A stretch of 64,000 nucleotides of DNA from Bacillus cabrialesii (GCF_004124315.2 NZ_CP096889.1:2711001-2775000); one strand, 5' to 3'; counted from the first letter of the stretch, positions 24,451 to 34,315 are shown. The notes: generated from the letters alone by a model not told the origin. A program made the numbers and translations.

Positions 24451-26662
24451 ATTGCACCGAGTCTTTTTTCAGTTCTTTCCCTTTCCATGCAAGCCAAATT
24501 TGCGCTGCAATGTAGAGAGAAGAATAAACGCCTGTTAGCAGCCCGACCAATAGAGCAATTGAGAAGTTTGTAATCGAAGATGCTCCAAAGATCAGCAATG
24601 TCACAACAACAATCACAACAGTTAATACAGTGTTAATAGATCGTGTAAAGGTTTGCTGCAGGCTTAGGTTTACAATGTGATTCAGGTCGGCAAATGTTTT
24701 TGGCTTACGCTTTTTCATATGCTCCCGAACCCTGTCAAATGTAACGATTGTATCGTTAATGGAATACCCGATAATCGTCAGGACGGCGGCGATGAACGTA
24801 ACATCTACCTCCAGCCTTGTAATGCTGAAAAATGTGATGATAAAGAAAGCGTCATAGAGCAGCGAAGCGATTGCGGCAATCGCCATTTTGTATTCGAATC
24901 GGATCGAAACGTAAATGATGATGCCGATAGAAGCGATCGCAACCGCGTACAGCGCATTTCTCGCCAGCTCTTTACCGACTGTCGGTGAAACTGTGCTGAC
25001 ATTCGGCTCTGTTCCGTATTTGTCTTTGAAGTACGTTTTTACTTTTGCAATGGTGTCTTTATCCGGCACCCCAACAAAACGGGCAACTCCGGCATTGCTT
25101 TTTTCACCTGACAGAACAACGGTGTCAGGGTCCATGCCCAGAGATTGAAAGTCCTTCTCCACCTGCTCTGTCGTCAGCTTATGGTCGCTTTGCACTTCAA
25201 TCCGCGCGCCGCTCGCAAAGTCAATGCCCAGATTCAGTTTGAACACCAGCAGGATAATAATCCCGGCAATCGTAACCGCACTGGAGAAAATAAAGAAATA
25301 TTTGCGTTTGCTCGTGAAATCCCATTTTTGGAACGGCGTATGCGGCTCTGTATTTTCGTCCGTGTCCTGAATATTCATAATATGCTTCTTATTGACGCCG
25401 AACCAGCCTTTTTTCCGATCAAGCCATCTGCTTTCCACAAGGAGAGCAAGTAGAAATCTTGATAAGAAAACGGCAGTGATAAAGCTTGTCAAAATCGACA
25501 GAATCAGCATTGTCGCAAACCCTTTAACAGAGCTTGTCCCGAAAATAAAGAGCACAACAGCCGCAATAATCGTTGTAATATTCGCGTCAAAAATCGTCGC
25601 AAATGACCGTCTGTTTCCTGAACGGAAGGCAGAGCGGACTGACTTGCCTAGCTTCAGCTCTTCTTTAATCCGCTCATAGGTGATGATGTTGGCATCAACA
25701 GCCATCCCGACACCTAAAATGAGCGCGGCAATTCCCGGAAGCGTGAGTACGGCATTCATCCAGTCAAAGACCTGAAGTGTAATGTAGATATAAACTGATA
25801 ACGTAATCACCGCAATAAATCCCGGCAGGCGGTAATAGAAAAGCATAAATAAGAAAATAATTGCGATACCGACAATACCGGCAAACACCGTATCATGGAG
25901 CGCCTGCTGGCCGAATTGTGCCCCTACCGATGTTGAATATTTTTCAGTCAGTTTCACAGGAAGCGCGCCGGCGTTTAAAATGCTGGCTAAATCTTTCGCT
26001 TTTTGAACGGTAAATTGTCCTTCAATTGTAACGTCTTTTGTGTTTAATTCCTGACTAACGTTCGGAGCGGATACATATTTAGGATGCTCTTTTTGAACTT
26101 CTTTTTTAAAGGAGTCTCCTTTTTCGTAATCCAGCCAAATGACAAGCTGGTTGTTTGGCGCCATCTTCATGACCTTTTTGGTCACTTCACCGAATTTATC
26201 AGCATCTTTTAATTTAATACTGACAATCGGTTCATTTGTTTTGGCGTCATACGTTTGTTTGGCCCCGTTTTCGACGAGATCAGAGCCATTCAGCAATTCT
26301 TTGTCGTTTGTATCTCTGAAAGAAAGCTGGGCTTCAGTCGCCAAGATTTCACGCGCTCTGTTTTGGTTTTTCACCCCAGCGAGCTGAACGCGAATCCGGT
26401 TATTTCCTTCAATTTGGATATTCGGTTCGCTGACACCGAGGACATTGGCCCGTCGGTTCAGTGCCTCTACTGTGCTGACCAGAACGTCTTTTGTGATTTT
26501 GTCACCTTTTTTTACGGGCTGTACATCATACAGCACCTCAAATCCGCCTTGCAAATCCAATCCTAACGTAATATTGTTCGCGGCAGGCTTCGTAAAGTAG
26601 CCCAAGCCCGTGCCGATCAATAATACGAAAAGGAAAAACGCAATCAAGCGTCCTTTTTTCAT
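24449..26662 (-). CDS. secDF: Protein translocase subunit SecDF (fused)
   Basis: A 737-residue fusion of SecD and SecF, as in B. subtilis and other Bacillus. SecD part (1 to about 410): TM1, the D1 motif GLDLQGGF (about 33-40), periplasm-facing domain, then five helices. SecF part (about 440-737): its own first helix, LGIDFASGARIEV, and five more helices, giving 12 in total. It uses proton motive force to pull preproteins outward. Start ATG follows AAGGGAGG. yajC, its usual partner, is 3.3 kb away near tgt. Confidence 0.95.
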   Translation of the reverse strand: MKKGRLIAFFLFVLLIGTGLGYFTKPAANNITLGLDLQGGFEVLYDVQPVKKGDKITKDVLVSTVEALNRRANVLGVSEPNIQIEGNNRIRVQLAGVKNQNRAREILATEAQLSFRDTNDKELLNGSDLVENGAKQTYDAKTNEPIVSIKLKDADKFGEVTKKVMKMAPNNQLVIWLDYEKGDSFKKEVQKEHPKYVSAPNVSQELNTKDVTIEGQFTVQKAKDLASILNAGALPVKLTEKYSTSVGAQFGQQALHDTVFAGIVGIAIIFLFMLFYYRLPGFIAVITLSVYIYITLQVFDWMNAVLTLPGIAALILGVGMAVDANIITYERIKEELKLGKSVRSAFRSGNRRSFATIFDANITTIIAAVVLFIFGTSSVKGFATMLILSILTSFITAVFLSRFLLALLVESRWLDRKKGWFGVNKKHIMNIQDTDENTEPHTPFQKWDFTSKRKYFFIFSSAVTIAGIIILLVFKLNLGIDFASGARIEVQSDHKLTTEQVEKDFQSLGMDPDTVVLSGEKSNAGVARFVGVPDKDTIAKVKTYFKDKYGTEPNVSTVSPTVGKELARNALYAVAIASIGIIIYVSIRFEYKMAIAAIASLLYDAFFIITFFSITRLEVDVTFIAAVLTIIGYSINDTIVTFDRVREHMKKRKPKTFADLNHIVNLSLQQTFTRSINTVLTVVIVVVTLLIFGASSITNFSIALLVGLLTGVYSSLYIAAQIWLAWKGKELKKDSVQ

Positions 26663-26700
26663 TATGTATATCCTCCCTTAAACCTGTGCGAATCGATCTG

Positions 26701-26997
26701 CTATCTCAGCAGTTCTTCCAATGCTTCCTGTCCTTCTTCACTGCCCAGCCAATTAGACGTTTTGAATGACTCAACGGTTGCATAGTTCATAAATTCGCCA
26801 ATTTTCACTGATAAAATATCGCTTGTCATTTCATAAATGTGCAGTTCCGTTTTCTTTTTCCACTTCTTATCTGTTAAGTATGACCACAAACTTTCGAGTT
26901 CAACATCATCATACCCGAGAATCTTAAACTCTTCCAGTTTGCTGTAAAGAAACGGCCTGACGTGGTCTTTATATAGATCCGCGGGATGCTTCTCCAC
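26701..26997 (-). CDS. comN: Post-transcriptional competence regulator ComN (YrzD)
   Basis: A 98-residue soluble protein starting at GTG after AAGGAGCG. It is predicted to be helical with no transmembrane segment; the pattern LYKDHVRPFLYSKLEEFKIL and LWSYLTDKKWKK is shared by the ComN family. In B. subtilis ComN promotes accumulation of comE mRNA and interacts with DivIVA. It is divergent from spoVB. The assignment rests on synteny and overall resemblance; no catalytic motif is known for the family. Confidence 0.85.
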   Translation of the reverse strand: MEKHPADLYKDHVRPFLYSKLEEFKILGYDDVELESLWSYLTDKKWKKKTELHIYEMTSDILSVKIGEFMNYATVESFKTSNWLGSEEGQEALEELLR

Positions 26998-27111
26998 GAT
27001 TCCACGCTCCTTTTTTATTGTTTTTCAAGAAGACTTGTCATGCTTGGACGATATATGCGCATATCTTTATTGTATATGATTACAGGTAGTTTGAGAAGGC
27101 AGGGGGTAAAA

Positions 27112-28668
27112 ATGGCGAAACAGACGTTTTTAAAGGGCACTCTTATCCTTATCGCAGCAGGAATGGTTACTAGAATGCTCGGGTTTGTCAACCGGGTGGT
27201 TATCGCCCGGTTTATCGGTGAAGAAGGAGTCGGGCTTTACATGATGGCGGCACCCACCTTCTTCTTGGCCACTACATTAACTCAATTCGGTCTGCCGGTC
27301 GCGATCAGTAAGCTTGTGGCTGAAGCCAGCGCGCGCGGAGATCATCAAAAAACGAAAAATATTTTAGTTATGTCTCTGACCATCACTGGAGTGCTCAGCC
27401 TGATCTTTACTCCGCTGTTTCTGTTTTTCGCCCCGGTTATGGCTGAAACAATGCTGACAGATAAAAGAACCTTGTATCCGCTCCTGGCCATTACGCCGGT
27501 TGTGCCGATTATCGCCATATCGAGTGTGCTGAGGGGATATTTTCAAGGAAAACAGAATATGAACCCGCTTGCTGTGTCTCAAGTACTTGAACAGGTGATC
27601 CGCATTTCACTCGTCGCTGTCTGTACAACGATTTTTCTCCCTTACGGAATTGAATATGCCGCAGCAGGTGCAATGCTATCCTCAGTCGCAGGGGAACTGG
27701 CATCACTTCTTTATTTATTCATCTGCTTTAAATACAAAAAGACAATTAAGATCAGAAAGCATTTTTTCCAGTCCATTAAAAACGGAAAACAAACCTTTAC
27801 CCAATTAATGAGCGTGTCCCTTCCAACAACCGGAAGCCGCTTTATCGGCAACCTCTCTTGGTTTTTCGAGCCGATTGTCGTCGCCCAAAGCCTTGCCATC
27901 GCAGGTGTGGCGACAGTTGCCGCAACAAAGCAATATGGGGAGCTGACCGGGTTTGCCATGACCCTGCTGACTCTGCCCAGCTTTATTACATATTCTTTGT
28001 CTACCGCGCTAGTTCCTGCGATCAGTGAAGGAATGGAGCAGAAAAAACTGCAGGTGGTGGAATACCGTTTGGAACAGGCTATGCGTCTTTGCCTGCTCAG
28101 CGGAGGCATCTCAGTTGTCATATTATTTGTATTTGCCGATGAGCTGATGAGAGTGATGTACGGTTCCTCAGGCGCAGCTGTATTTATAAAAGTGATGGCC
28201 CCGTTTTTTCTGCTTTATTATTTCCAAGGCCCTCTTCAAGCTGTGCTGCAGGCGCTTAATTTAGCAGGAGCGGCGATGATGAACAGCTTAATCGGAGCGC
28301 TTGTCAAAACAGGCCTTATTTTCGTCCTTGCCACTAGGCCGTCTCTCGGCATTATGGGCGCGGCATTAGCCATTGTGACAGGCATGGTGCTCGTGACGCT
28401 TTTGCACGCGGCAACTGTAAGCAAGGTGCTGCCGATCAGCATCAAAATCAAGGAGTACGCACTCAGTTTCGCTGTTATTGTGATTTCTGGATTCATCAGT
28501 TCCGCCATCAAACAATATGTAAGCTTTGGATCGTCCGAGGCTGTGAATGTCGCCGGATGGATTGCGATGAGTGCTTTCATCTATATCATTCTCCTGCTCG
28601 TTTTCCGTTTAATTAAAAAAGATGAGCTTCGGCGCATTCCTATTATCGGACGTCTGATCGTTCGATAA
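27112..28668 (+). CDS. spoVB: Stage V sporulation protein B, lipid II flippase-type transporter
   Basis: A 518-residue MATE/MOP-fold polytopic protein with about 14 helices, of the polysaccharide biosynthesis/MurJ-like family, required for spore cortex synthesis. Hallmarks: MLGFVNRVVIARFIGEEGVG near the N terminus and LPSFITYSLSTALVPAISEG (about 285-305). I chose ATG at 27112 after AGGGGGT; the frame extends 42 codons upstream without a good start. Known to be expressed in the mother cell under sigma-E; I could not settle the promoter. Its stop is four bases from the stop of convergent yrbG with no terminator between. Confidence 0.92.
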   Translation: MAKQTFLKGTLILIAAGMVTRMLGFVNRVVIARFIGEEGVGLYMMAAPTFFLATTLTQFGLPVAISKLVAEASARGDHQKTKNILVMSLTITGVLSLIFTPLFLFFAPVMAETMLTDKRTLYPLLAITPVVPIIAISSVLRGYFQGKQNMNPLAVSQVLEQVIRISLVAVCTTIFLPYGIEYAAAGAMLSSVAGELASLLYLFICFKYKKTIKIRKHFFQSIKNGKQTFTQLMSVSLPTTGSRFIGNLSWFFEPIVVAQSLAIAGVATVAATKQYGELTGFAMTLLTLPSFITYSLSTALVPAISEGMEQKKLQVVEYRLEQAMRLCLLSGGISVVILFVFADELMRVMYGSSGAAVFIKVMAPFFLLYYFQGPLQAVLQALNLAGAAMMNSLIGALVKTGLIFVLATRPSLGIMGAALAIVTGMVLVTLLHAATVSKVLPISIKIKEYALSFAVIVISGFISSAIKQYVSFGSSEAVNVAGWIAMSAFIYIILLLVFRLIKKDELRRIPIIGRLIVR

Positions 28669-28671
28669 AGG

Positions 28672-29328
28672 TCACGTTCGGTGCCCATCTTTTTCATCAA
28701 TAAATAACTCTCCGTCAGTAAACGAGCAAAAGGAAATGCCTGAAGGATTGGAATATCCGTGTTTTCGTAGCTTTTCATACAGCCACTGTTTGTCTTTGCC
28801 GATTCTGGACAGGTTTTCGGTTTGAATGGAGCCGTCTATAATAAGCGGCATTTCGAGCTGCCGATGCTCTCCGCTGTTTTCTTTCTTTACAACAGTCAAT
28901 TTGCCTGACGGCTCTAAAATGGCAAATGATACGTCAGCTACTCTGTCGATATTATTTTCTCTGAGCTGAACCATTAAATCATCAAAATTATAACGCTGTG
29001 ATTTCATGGCGTGTTCGTCAATTTTTCCATATTTAATAATAATAGTCGGCTTACCGTCCAGAAGCTGGCGGACTTTTCGGTTTTTTAAAGATAAATATGC
29101 GAATGTCACTTGGATAATCATTAATACGAGCATTGGCAAAATGGTGTGAAATAGATGATCCTCTACGTTTTCTATGGCCAAAACGGCAATTTCAGCCATC
29201 ATGATAAAGACAACGAGGTCTAAAATGCTAAGCTCCCCGATCTCCCGTTTGCCCATAAAACGAAAAATGACCAGTATGACAAAATACAATACAATTGTGC
29301 GAAACGCAATAGTGAGAAGCTCTTCCAT
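28672..29328 (-). CDS. yrbG: DUF421-family membrane protein YrbG
   Basis: A 218-residue protein: three transmembrane helices (about 6-25, 38-55, 60-80) followed by a YetF-like soluble domain (GKREIGELSILDLVVFI, then FDDLMVQLRENN). Such proteins are common in spore formers, and some are implicated in the spore inner membrane; this one's role is unknown. Two ATGs in a row follow GGAGGTG; the second (29328) is better spaced. Convergent with spoVB with no intergenic terminator. Confidence 0.85.
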   Translation of the reverse strand: MEELLTIAFRTIVLYFVILVIFRFMGKREIGELSILDLVVFIMMAEIAVLAIENVEDHLFHTILPMLVLMIIQVTFAYLSLKNRKVRQLLDGKPTIIIKYGKIDEHAMKSQRYNFDDLMVQLRENNIDRVADVSFAILEPSGKLTVVKKENSGEHRQLEMPLIIDGSIQTENLSRIGKDKQWLYEKLRKHGYSNPSGISFCSFTDGELFIDEKDGHRT

Positions 29329-29525
29329 CATGCACCTCCAACTCATCATAGGATGCAACAAAACGAACAATTTATGTAAGAAAAACCGTTTGTATTTCAT
29401 AAAGCTTTTACGTCTAATTCATGGGATAAGGGAATACATTTTTACAAAGACGAGCCATCAGCATGTCTGACGGCTTTGTTCAAAAAGAACAAAAGCCTTT
29501 CACTACAGGCAGAGAGGAGACATTC

Positions 29526-29915
29526 ATGGAGGAAACGAAACAAGTTGGAAAAGGCATTCTATACGGCTTAATCGCCATTTTCTCAGCCATGCTCCTAACG
29601 AGTTTAGCTGTTTCACTGTTACTGACGGCCACCTCGCTTGAAGAGTCATCATTTAACTGGCTGATCACCGCCATCTCATTTCTTTCTTTATTTATCGGCG
29701 GGTTTATTTCAGGCGGAAAAGGGAAGGAAAGAGGCTGGATGATCGGGGCATTGACCGCCTTAAGCTTTTCTCTGATTATCTTATTGTTTCAGTATTTAGG
29801 ATTCGGAAAGACCTTTACAGCGGAGCAGCTGCTCTTCCATCTTGGATTTTTAGGGGTGTGCATGCTTGGCGGGATTTTCGGCGTGAACACGAGAGGAAAC
29901 AGGTCTTCCACATAA
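29526..29915 (+). CDS. yrzE: TIGR04086-family membrane protein YrzE
   Basis: A 129-residue protein of about four transmembrane helices (about 9-35, 44-62, 72-92, 100-118), with little soluble sequence. The loop GGFISGGKGKERGWMIGA is typical of TIGR04086 (YrzE) proteins of Bacilli and Clostridia, whose function is unknown. The ATG follows GAGAGGAG at six bases; the longer upstream frame lacks a suitable site. It is followed by a bidirectional terminator shared with yajC. Confidence 0.82.
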   Translation: MEETKQVGKGILYGLIAIFSAMLLTSLAVSLLLTATSLEESSFNWLITAISFLSLFIGGFISGGKGKERGWMIGALTALSFSLIILLFQYLGFGKTFTAEQLLFHLGFLGVCMLGGIFGVNTRGNRSST

Positions 29916-29942
29916 AAAAGAGCGGGTTTGCCCGCTCTTTTT
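29913..29942. terminator. Bidirectional terminator between yrzE and yajC
   Basis: Hairpin AAAAAGAGCGGGtttgCCCGCTCTTTTT with A- and T-runs on both sides, between the convergent stops. Confidence 0.88.
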
Positions 29943-29967
29943 CGCTTGCTATGTACAGCCTCTGCTG

Positions 29968-30234
29968 TTATTCAGCAGCAGAAACTTCCCTGATCGCGCG
30001 GCGGTCGAATGTAAGACGTGTGTTATCACCAGTCTTAATGACGACTTTGCTTTCGTCGATAGAGTCAACAGTGCCGTGCAATCCCCCGATTGTCACTACT
30101 GAATCGCCTTTTTTCAGTTCCTCCTGCATTTGGCGTACAGCCTTTTGCTGCTTTTGCTGAGGTCGAATCAGCAAGAAGTAAAGGACCGCAAACATTAAAA
30201 TAATAGGAACCAATGTACCTAAAGTGCCAGTCAT
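29968..30234 (-). CDS. yajC: Sec translocase accessory subunit YajC (YrbF)
   Basis: An 88-residue single-pass protein with an N-terminal helix (about 8-25) followed by the YajC signature RPQQKQQKAVRQMQEELKKG and the small basic domain (KGDSVVTIGGLHGTV). YajC associates with SecDF. ATG at 30234 follows GGGGTG at six bases; a GTG three codons upstream overlaps that site. It lies after tgt on the same strand, as in many bacteria (queA-tgt-yajC). Confidence 0.93.
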   Translation of the reverse strand: MTGTLGTLVPIILMFAVLYFLLIRPQQKQQKAVRQMQEELKKGDSVVTIGGLHGTVDSIDESKVVIKTGDNTRLTFDRRAIREVSAAE

Positions 30235-30271
30235 GATTTTCACCCCTTTCTGTAAGCCTGTTTTTATTTAT

Positions 30272-31417
30272 TTAGAAGCTTTTCGCATTTGGCTTGTTGT
30301 AGCCGTAACGCTCAAAGAACTCTTCTCTGAAATCACCCAGACGATCCTCGCGAATAGCCTGTCTTACCTGCTCCATTAAGTGTAACAGAAAATGAAGGTT
30401 ATGGTAAGTTGTTAATCGAAGGCCAAATGTTTCATTGCAGCGGATCAAGTGTCTGATATACGCGCGGGTGTAGTTTTTGCATGTATAGCAATCACACTCT
30501 TCATCAATCGGACGGAAATCTCTTTCGAATTTCGCATTTTTCATATTGAGACGGCCTTCAGCAGTAAACACTGTGCCGTTTCTCGCAATCCGGGTAGGCA
30601 GCACACAGTCAAACATGTCGACCCCGCGGATCGCTCCGTCGATCAGCGCGTCCGGAGAACCGACTCCCATCAGATATCTTGGTTTATCCTTCGGCAAAAG
30701 CGGTGTTGTAAACTCTAGCACACGGTTCATGACATCCTTCGGTTCACCGACAGATAATCCGCCTATAGCATATCCCGGAAAATCAAGGGAAATCAAGTCC
30801 TTCGCGCTTTGCGTGCGCAAATCTTCATATTCTCCGCCTTGCACAATGCCAAACAGCCCTTGCTCATCCTGGCGGCTGTGGGCATTCAGGCAGCGTTCCG
30901 CCCAGCGGCTTGTCCGTTCAACTGACCGCTTCATGTAATCGTACTCTGCCGGATACGGCGGGCATTCGTCAAACGCCATCATAATATCAGAGCCGAGTGC
31001 GTTTTGGATCTCCATCGCTTTTTCCGGCGATAAAAAGAGCTTGTCTCCATTTAGGTGATTGCGGAAATGGACACCCTCTTCCTCTATATTACGAAACTTG
31101 CTTAAAGAAAAGACCTGAAAACCGCCTGAATCTGTTAAAATTGCGCGGTCCCAGTTCATAAACTTATGAAGCCCGCCCGCTTCTTTGACAATATCGTGAC
31201 CCGGACGCAGCCATAGATGATAGGTATTGCTTAAAATGATGCCAGCATCCATTGCTTTCAGCTCTTCAGGCGCCATTGTTTTGACTGTCGCCAGTGTGCC
31301 GACCGGCATAAAAACCGGCGTTTCAAAGGAGCCGTGAGGCGTATGCACTTTGCCCAGCCGCGCTCCTGTTTGTTTGCATTCTTTTATAAATTCATAGCGT
31401 ATTGGTTGTTCAGCCAC
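30272..31417 (-). CDS. tgt: Queuine tRNA-ribosyltransferase Tgt
   Basis: A 381-residue TIM-barrel enzyme that exchanges guanine for preQ1 at position 34 of GUN tRNAs. Catalytic region LTDSGGFQVFSL (about 91-102), nucleophile region CVLPTRIARNG (about 258-268), zinc site CDCYTCKNYTRAY plus a downstream His (about 301-345). Start GTG follows AGGAGG at eleven bases. queA is 26 bp upstream and acts next in queuosine synthesis. Confidence 0.96.
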   Translation of the reverse strand: MAEQPIRYEFIKECKQTGARLGKVHTPHGSFETPVFMPVGTLATVKTMAPEELKAMDAGIILSNTYHLWLRPGHDIVKEAGGLHKFMNWDRAILTDSGGFQVFSLSKFRNIEEEGVHFRNHLNGDKLFLSPEKAMEIQNALGSDIMMAFDECPPYPAEYDYMKRSVERTSRWAERCLNAHSRQDEQGLFGIVQGGEYEDLRTQSAKDLISLDFPGYAIGGLSVGEPKDVMNRVLEFTTPLLPKDKPRYLMGVGSPDALIDGAIRGVDMFDCVLPTRIARNGTVFTAEGRLNMKNAKFERDFRPIDEECDCYTCKNYTRAYIRHLIRCNETFGLRLTTYHNLHFLLHLMEQVRQAIREDRLGDFREEFFERYGYNKPNAKSF

Positions 31418-31443
31418 TTTTAATGAGGCCTCCTGTTCTCAGA

Positions 31444-32472
31444 TTAGATAATCAGCATCGCGTCTCCGAAGCTGAAGAAACGGTACTCCTCTTCCACCGC
31501 ATGATTATAGGCACGCAGAATGTTTTCTCTTCCAGCAAGCGCGCTGACCAGCATAATCAATGACGATTTCGGCAAATGGAAGTTTGTAATCATTCCGTCA
31601 ATGGCTTTAAATTCATAGCCCGGATAAATAAAAATAGATGTCCAGCCGCTTGATGCTTTAAATTGCCCGTCATGTTCCCCGGCAATCGTTTCAAGCGTGC
31701 GTGTCGAGGTCGTGCCGACAGAAATGATCCTGCCGCCATTTTCTCTAACTTTGTTTAAAGCCACGGCTGTTTCTTCCGACATTTGATAAAACTCTGCATG
31801 CATATTATGCTCTTCCACTTCATCGGCACTCACAGGGCGAAATGTTCCAAGGCCCACATGCAGTGTGATGAACTCAATTTGCACGCCTTTATCTTTCAGC
31901 TGCTGTAAGATTTCTTCCGTGAAGTGAAGGCCTGCTGTAGGCGCAGCGGCAGAGCCGATTTCTTTTGAATACACGGTCTGGTAGCGCTCTTTGTCATCAA
32001 GCTGTTCTTTGATATATGGCGGAAGCGGCATCTCTCCAAGGGATTCCAGCACCTCGTAGAAAATACCGTCATATTGAAATTCCATTTTTCTGCCGCCGTG
32101 CTCAAGCTCTTCCGTGCAAACTGCCTTCAATCTTCCGTCTCCAAATGTGACAACGGTTCCTTTTTTTACCCGTTTCGCCGGTTTGGCAAGCGTTTCCCAT
32201 TTATCGCCGGTTTCTTGTTTCAGCAAAAGAAGCTCCACTTTCGCACCGGTATCCTCTTTTGTCCCGAATAACCGTGCAGGCAGCACACGGGTATTGTTCA
32301 GCACAAGACAATCTCCTTCGTTAAAAAAGCTGATAATGTGTTTAAACGAGCTGTCAGTCAGCTCTCCTGTATGTTTATCAAGCACCATCAGTCTTGAAGC
32401 ATCTCGCTGCTCCAACGGTACTTGTGCAATTAAACGTTCCGGTAGTTCAAAATCAAATAAATCGACTTTCAT
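31444..32472 (-). CDS. queA: S-adenosylmethionine:tRNA ribosyltransferase-isomerase QueA
   Basis: A 342-residue enzyme that transfers and isomerises the ribosyl part of SAM to make epoxyqueuosine from preQ1 in tRNA. Family signatures: FELPERLIAQVPLEQRDASRL near the N terminus, LNNTRVLPARL (about 57-67), AAPTAGLHFT (about 173-182) and NFHLPKSSLIMLVSALAG (about 298-315). Start follows AAAGGTGA at seven bases. First in the queA-tgt-yajC run; yrzS lies 29 bp upstream. Confidence 0.96.
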   Translation of the reverse strand: MKVDLFDFELPERLIAQVPLEQRDASRLMVLDKHTGELTDSSFKHIISFFNEGDCLVLNNTRVLPARLFGTKEDTGAKVELLLLKQETGDKWETLAKPAKRVKKGTVVTFGDGRLKAVCTEELEHGGRKMEFQYDGIFYEVLESLGEMPLPPYIKEQLDDKERYQTVYSKEIGSAAAPTAGLHFTEEILQQLKDKGVQIEFITLHVGLGTFRPVSADEVEEHNMHAEFYQMSEETAVALNKVRENGGRIISVGTTSTRTLETIAGEHDGQFKASSGWTSIFIYPGYEFKAIDGMITNFHLPKSSLIMLVSALAGRENILRAYNHAVEEEYRFFSFGDAMLII

Positions 32473-32501
32473 GATAACTTCACCTTTATTCTAGTCTTTT
32501 G

Positions 32502-32702
32502 TTATTTCATTCTGCCGAAAAGATTAAGCAAAATTGATAATACCACACTTATGATAATACAAGTGACAACCGGGAAAAAAAACGTGACATTTCCTTTTTT
32601 CACAAAAATATCTCCCGGCAGCTTGCCGACAAAATGCAAAACTGCTCCGATGATAAGCAAAACAGCACCAAGAATCATAATGATCTTAGGGAATTCAGTC
32701 AT
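32502..32702 (-). CDS. yrzS: DUF2905 membrane protein YrzS
   Basis: A 66-residue protein with two transmembrane helices (about 7-26 and 42-62) joined by the family motif GKLPGDIFVKKGN. DUF2905 proteins often lie near ruvAB in Firmicutes; function unknown. Its start overlaps the ruvB stop by eight bases and its ribosome site (ATGGAGG) lies inside ruvB, pointing to translational coupling. Confidence 0.82.
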   Translation of the reverse strand: MTEFPKIIMILGAVLLIIGAVLHFVGKLPGDIFVKKGNVTFFFPVVTCIIISVVLSILLNLFGRMK

Positions 32703-33699
32703 ATCGGGGAGCCTCCATTTGGAAATGATGATAAACGGCCGGTGTCACAATCCTTCCCCGCGGCGTTCTTTGGATAAATCCGATTTGCAAAAGATAGGGT
32801 TCGTACACGTCTTCAATCGTATGCGGTTCTTCGCCGATCGTGGCAGAAATGGTATCAAGACCAACCGGGCCGCCGTTAAATTTTTCGATCATGCCCATCA
32901 ACAGCTTGTGATCAATATGATCTAAACCGAGACGGTCAACCTGAAGCCGCTCCAGCGCGTCCTGAGAAATCTCTTCCGTAATCCGGCTGTCACCCAGCAC
33001 CTGGGCGAAATCACGAACCCTTCTCAGCAGGCGGTTCGCTACGCGAGGCGTCCCTCTCGATCTCCTCGCGATTTCGAGAGCAGACGGCTCATCAATCTCA
33101 ACCTCGAATACATCAGCTGTTCTAGTGACAATATCCGCCAGTTCTTCTTGCGTATAGTACTCAAGGCGAGACATGACGCCGAATCTGTCTCTTAAAGGAG
33201 CCGTCAATAGCCCTACCCTCGTCGTAGCTCCCACCAGCGTAAACGGCGGCAGGTCAAGCCGCACTGAACGGGCAGAAGGGCCTTTGCCGATCACAATATC
33301 CAGGCAAAAGTCTTCCATCGCAGGATAAAGCACCTCTTCAATCGATCTGTGCAGCCTATGTATTTCATCAATAAATAATACATCTCCCGGTTCAAGCGCC
33401 GTTAATATAGCAGCCAAATCACCAGGCCTTTCAATCGCAGGCCCTGATGTCGTCCGCAATTCCACTCCCATTTCATTGGCAACGATGGAAGCAAGGGTCG
33501 TTTTCCCGAGTCCGGGTGGCCCGTACAGAAGAACATGATCCAGCGTCTCCTGTCTCATTTTTGCCGCATCTATAAACACGCGCAAATTTTCTTTCACCTT
33601 ATGCTGCCCGATATACTGCGCAAGATTTTGCGGCCTCAGGCTTTGCTCTATCACTGATTCATGGTTGTCTGCTTCACTAGAGACGAGCCGTTCATCCAT
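32695..33699 (-). CDS. ruvB: Holliday junction branch migration helicase RuvB
   Basis: A 334-residue AAA+ motor that drives branch migration with RuvA. Walker A GPPGLGKT (about 62-69), Walker B DEIHRL (about 113-118), sensor 1 GATTRVGLL, arginine finger region and a C-terminal winged helix. ATG at 33699 is five bases after AAGGTGA; three extra N-terminal codons are possible but poorly spaced. It begins ten bases after ruvA ends. No ruvC gene follows, as expected for Firmicutes, which use RecU. Confidence 0.96.
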   Translation of the reverse strand: MDERLVSSEADNHESVIEQSLRPQNLAQYIGQHKVKENLRVFIDAAKMRQETLDHVLLYGPPGLGKTTLASIVANEMGVELRTTSGPAIERPGDLAAILTALEPGDVLFIDEIHRLHRSIEEVLYPAMEDFCLDIVIGKGPSARSVRLDLPPFTLVGATTRVGLLTAPLRDRFGVMSRLEYYTQEELADIVTRTADVFEVEIDEPSALEIARRSRGTPRVANRLLRRVRDFAQVLGDSRITEEISQDALERLQVDRLGLDHIDHKLLMGMIEKFNGGPVGLDTISATIGEEPHTIEDVYEPYLLQIGFIQRTPRGRIVTPAVYHHFQMEAPRYD

Positions 33700-33709
33700 G
33701 AACATCACC

Positions 33710-34315
33710 TTACTTCAATAGTTTTTGTAATGCTTTTTTCACATACTGGTCTGTTGTCAGCCCAATTTCTTCTTTTAAGTGAGGAAGCACCTTTTTGATT
33801 TCTTTTTCAGCGTATCCGAGAACCCTGAGGGCCTCAAGCGCTTCTTCGAGTGCCGTTTCCGCTGTTTGCTTTTCAAGCCTTTCTTCATGATTAAACAGAT
33901 TTTCAATCATTTCAGGCACAACATCAGCAAGCTTTCCTTTTAGATCAAGAATAATCTGGCGAGCGGTTTTCTTTCCTACACCAGGAAACTTGACCAAAAA
34001 GGCTTCATCCTCATTTTCAATCGCTTGGATAACCGCTCCCGGATCCCCTGAGCCCAAAATGGCGAGTGCGCCTTTTGGACCGATTCCGGTCACGTTTAAC
34101 AGCTTTGTAAAGAGCGCCTTCTCCTCTCTTGTTGAAAAACCGTAGAGCGAAAAAGCATCCTCTCTGATATGATGGTACGTAAAAATCGTTTCTTGGCTTC
34201 TCTCCTTATATATAAACGGATTCGGCGTGAAAATCTGATAGCCGATGCCGCCGTTCTCTATCACAATATATTGGGGAGATACATAATCAATCGTCCCTTT
34301 AACAAATTCGATCAC
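33710..34315 (-). CDS. ruvA: Holliday junction DNA-binding protein RuvA
   Basis: A 201-residue protein of the usual length: OB-fold (1 to about 63), tandem helix-hairpin-helix motifs ([16 protein letters not shown] about 72-87 and [15 protein letters not shown] about 107-121), flexible linker, then domain III (about 155-201) that contacts RuvB. Start GTG follows AGAGGTGA. The ruvA-ruvB pair lies upstream of yrzS and queA on the same strand. Confidence 0.96.
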
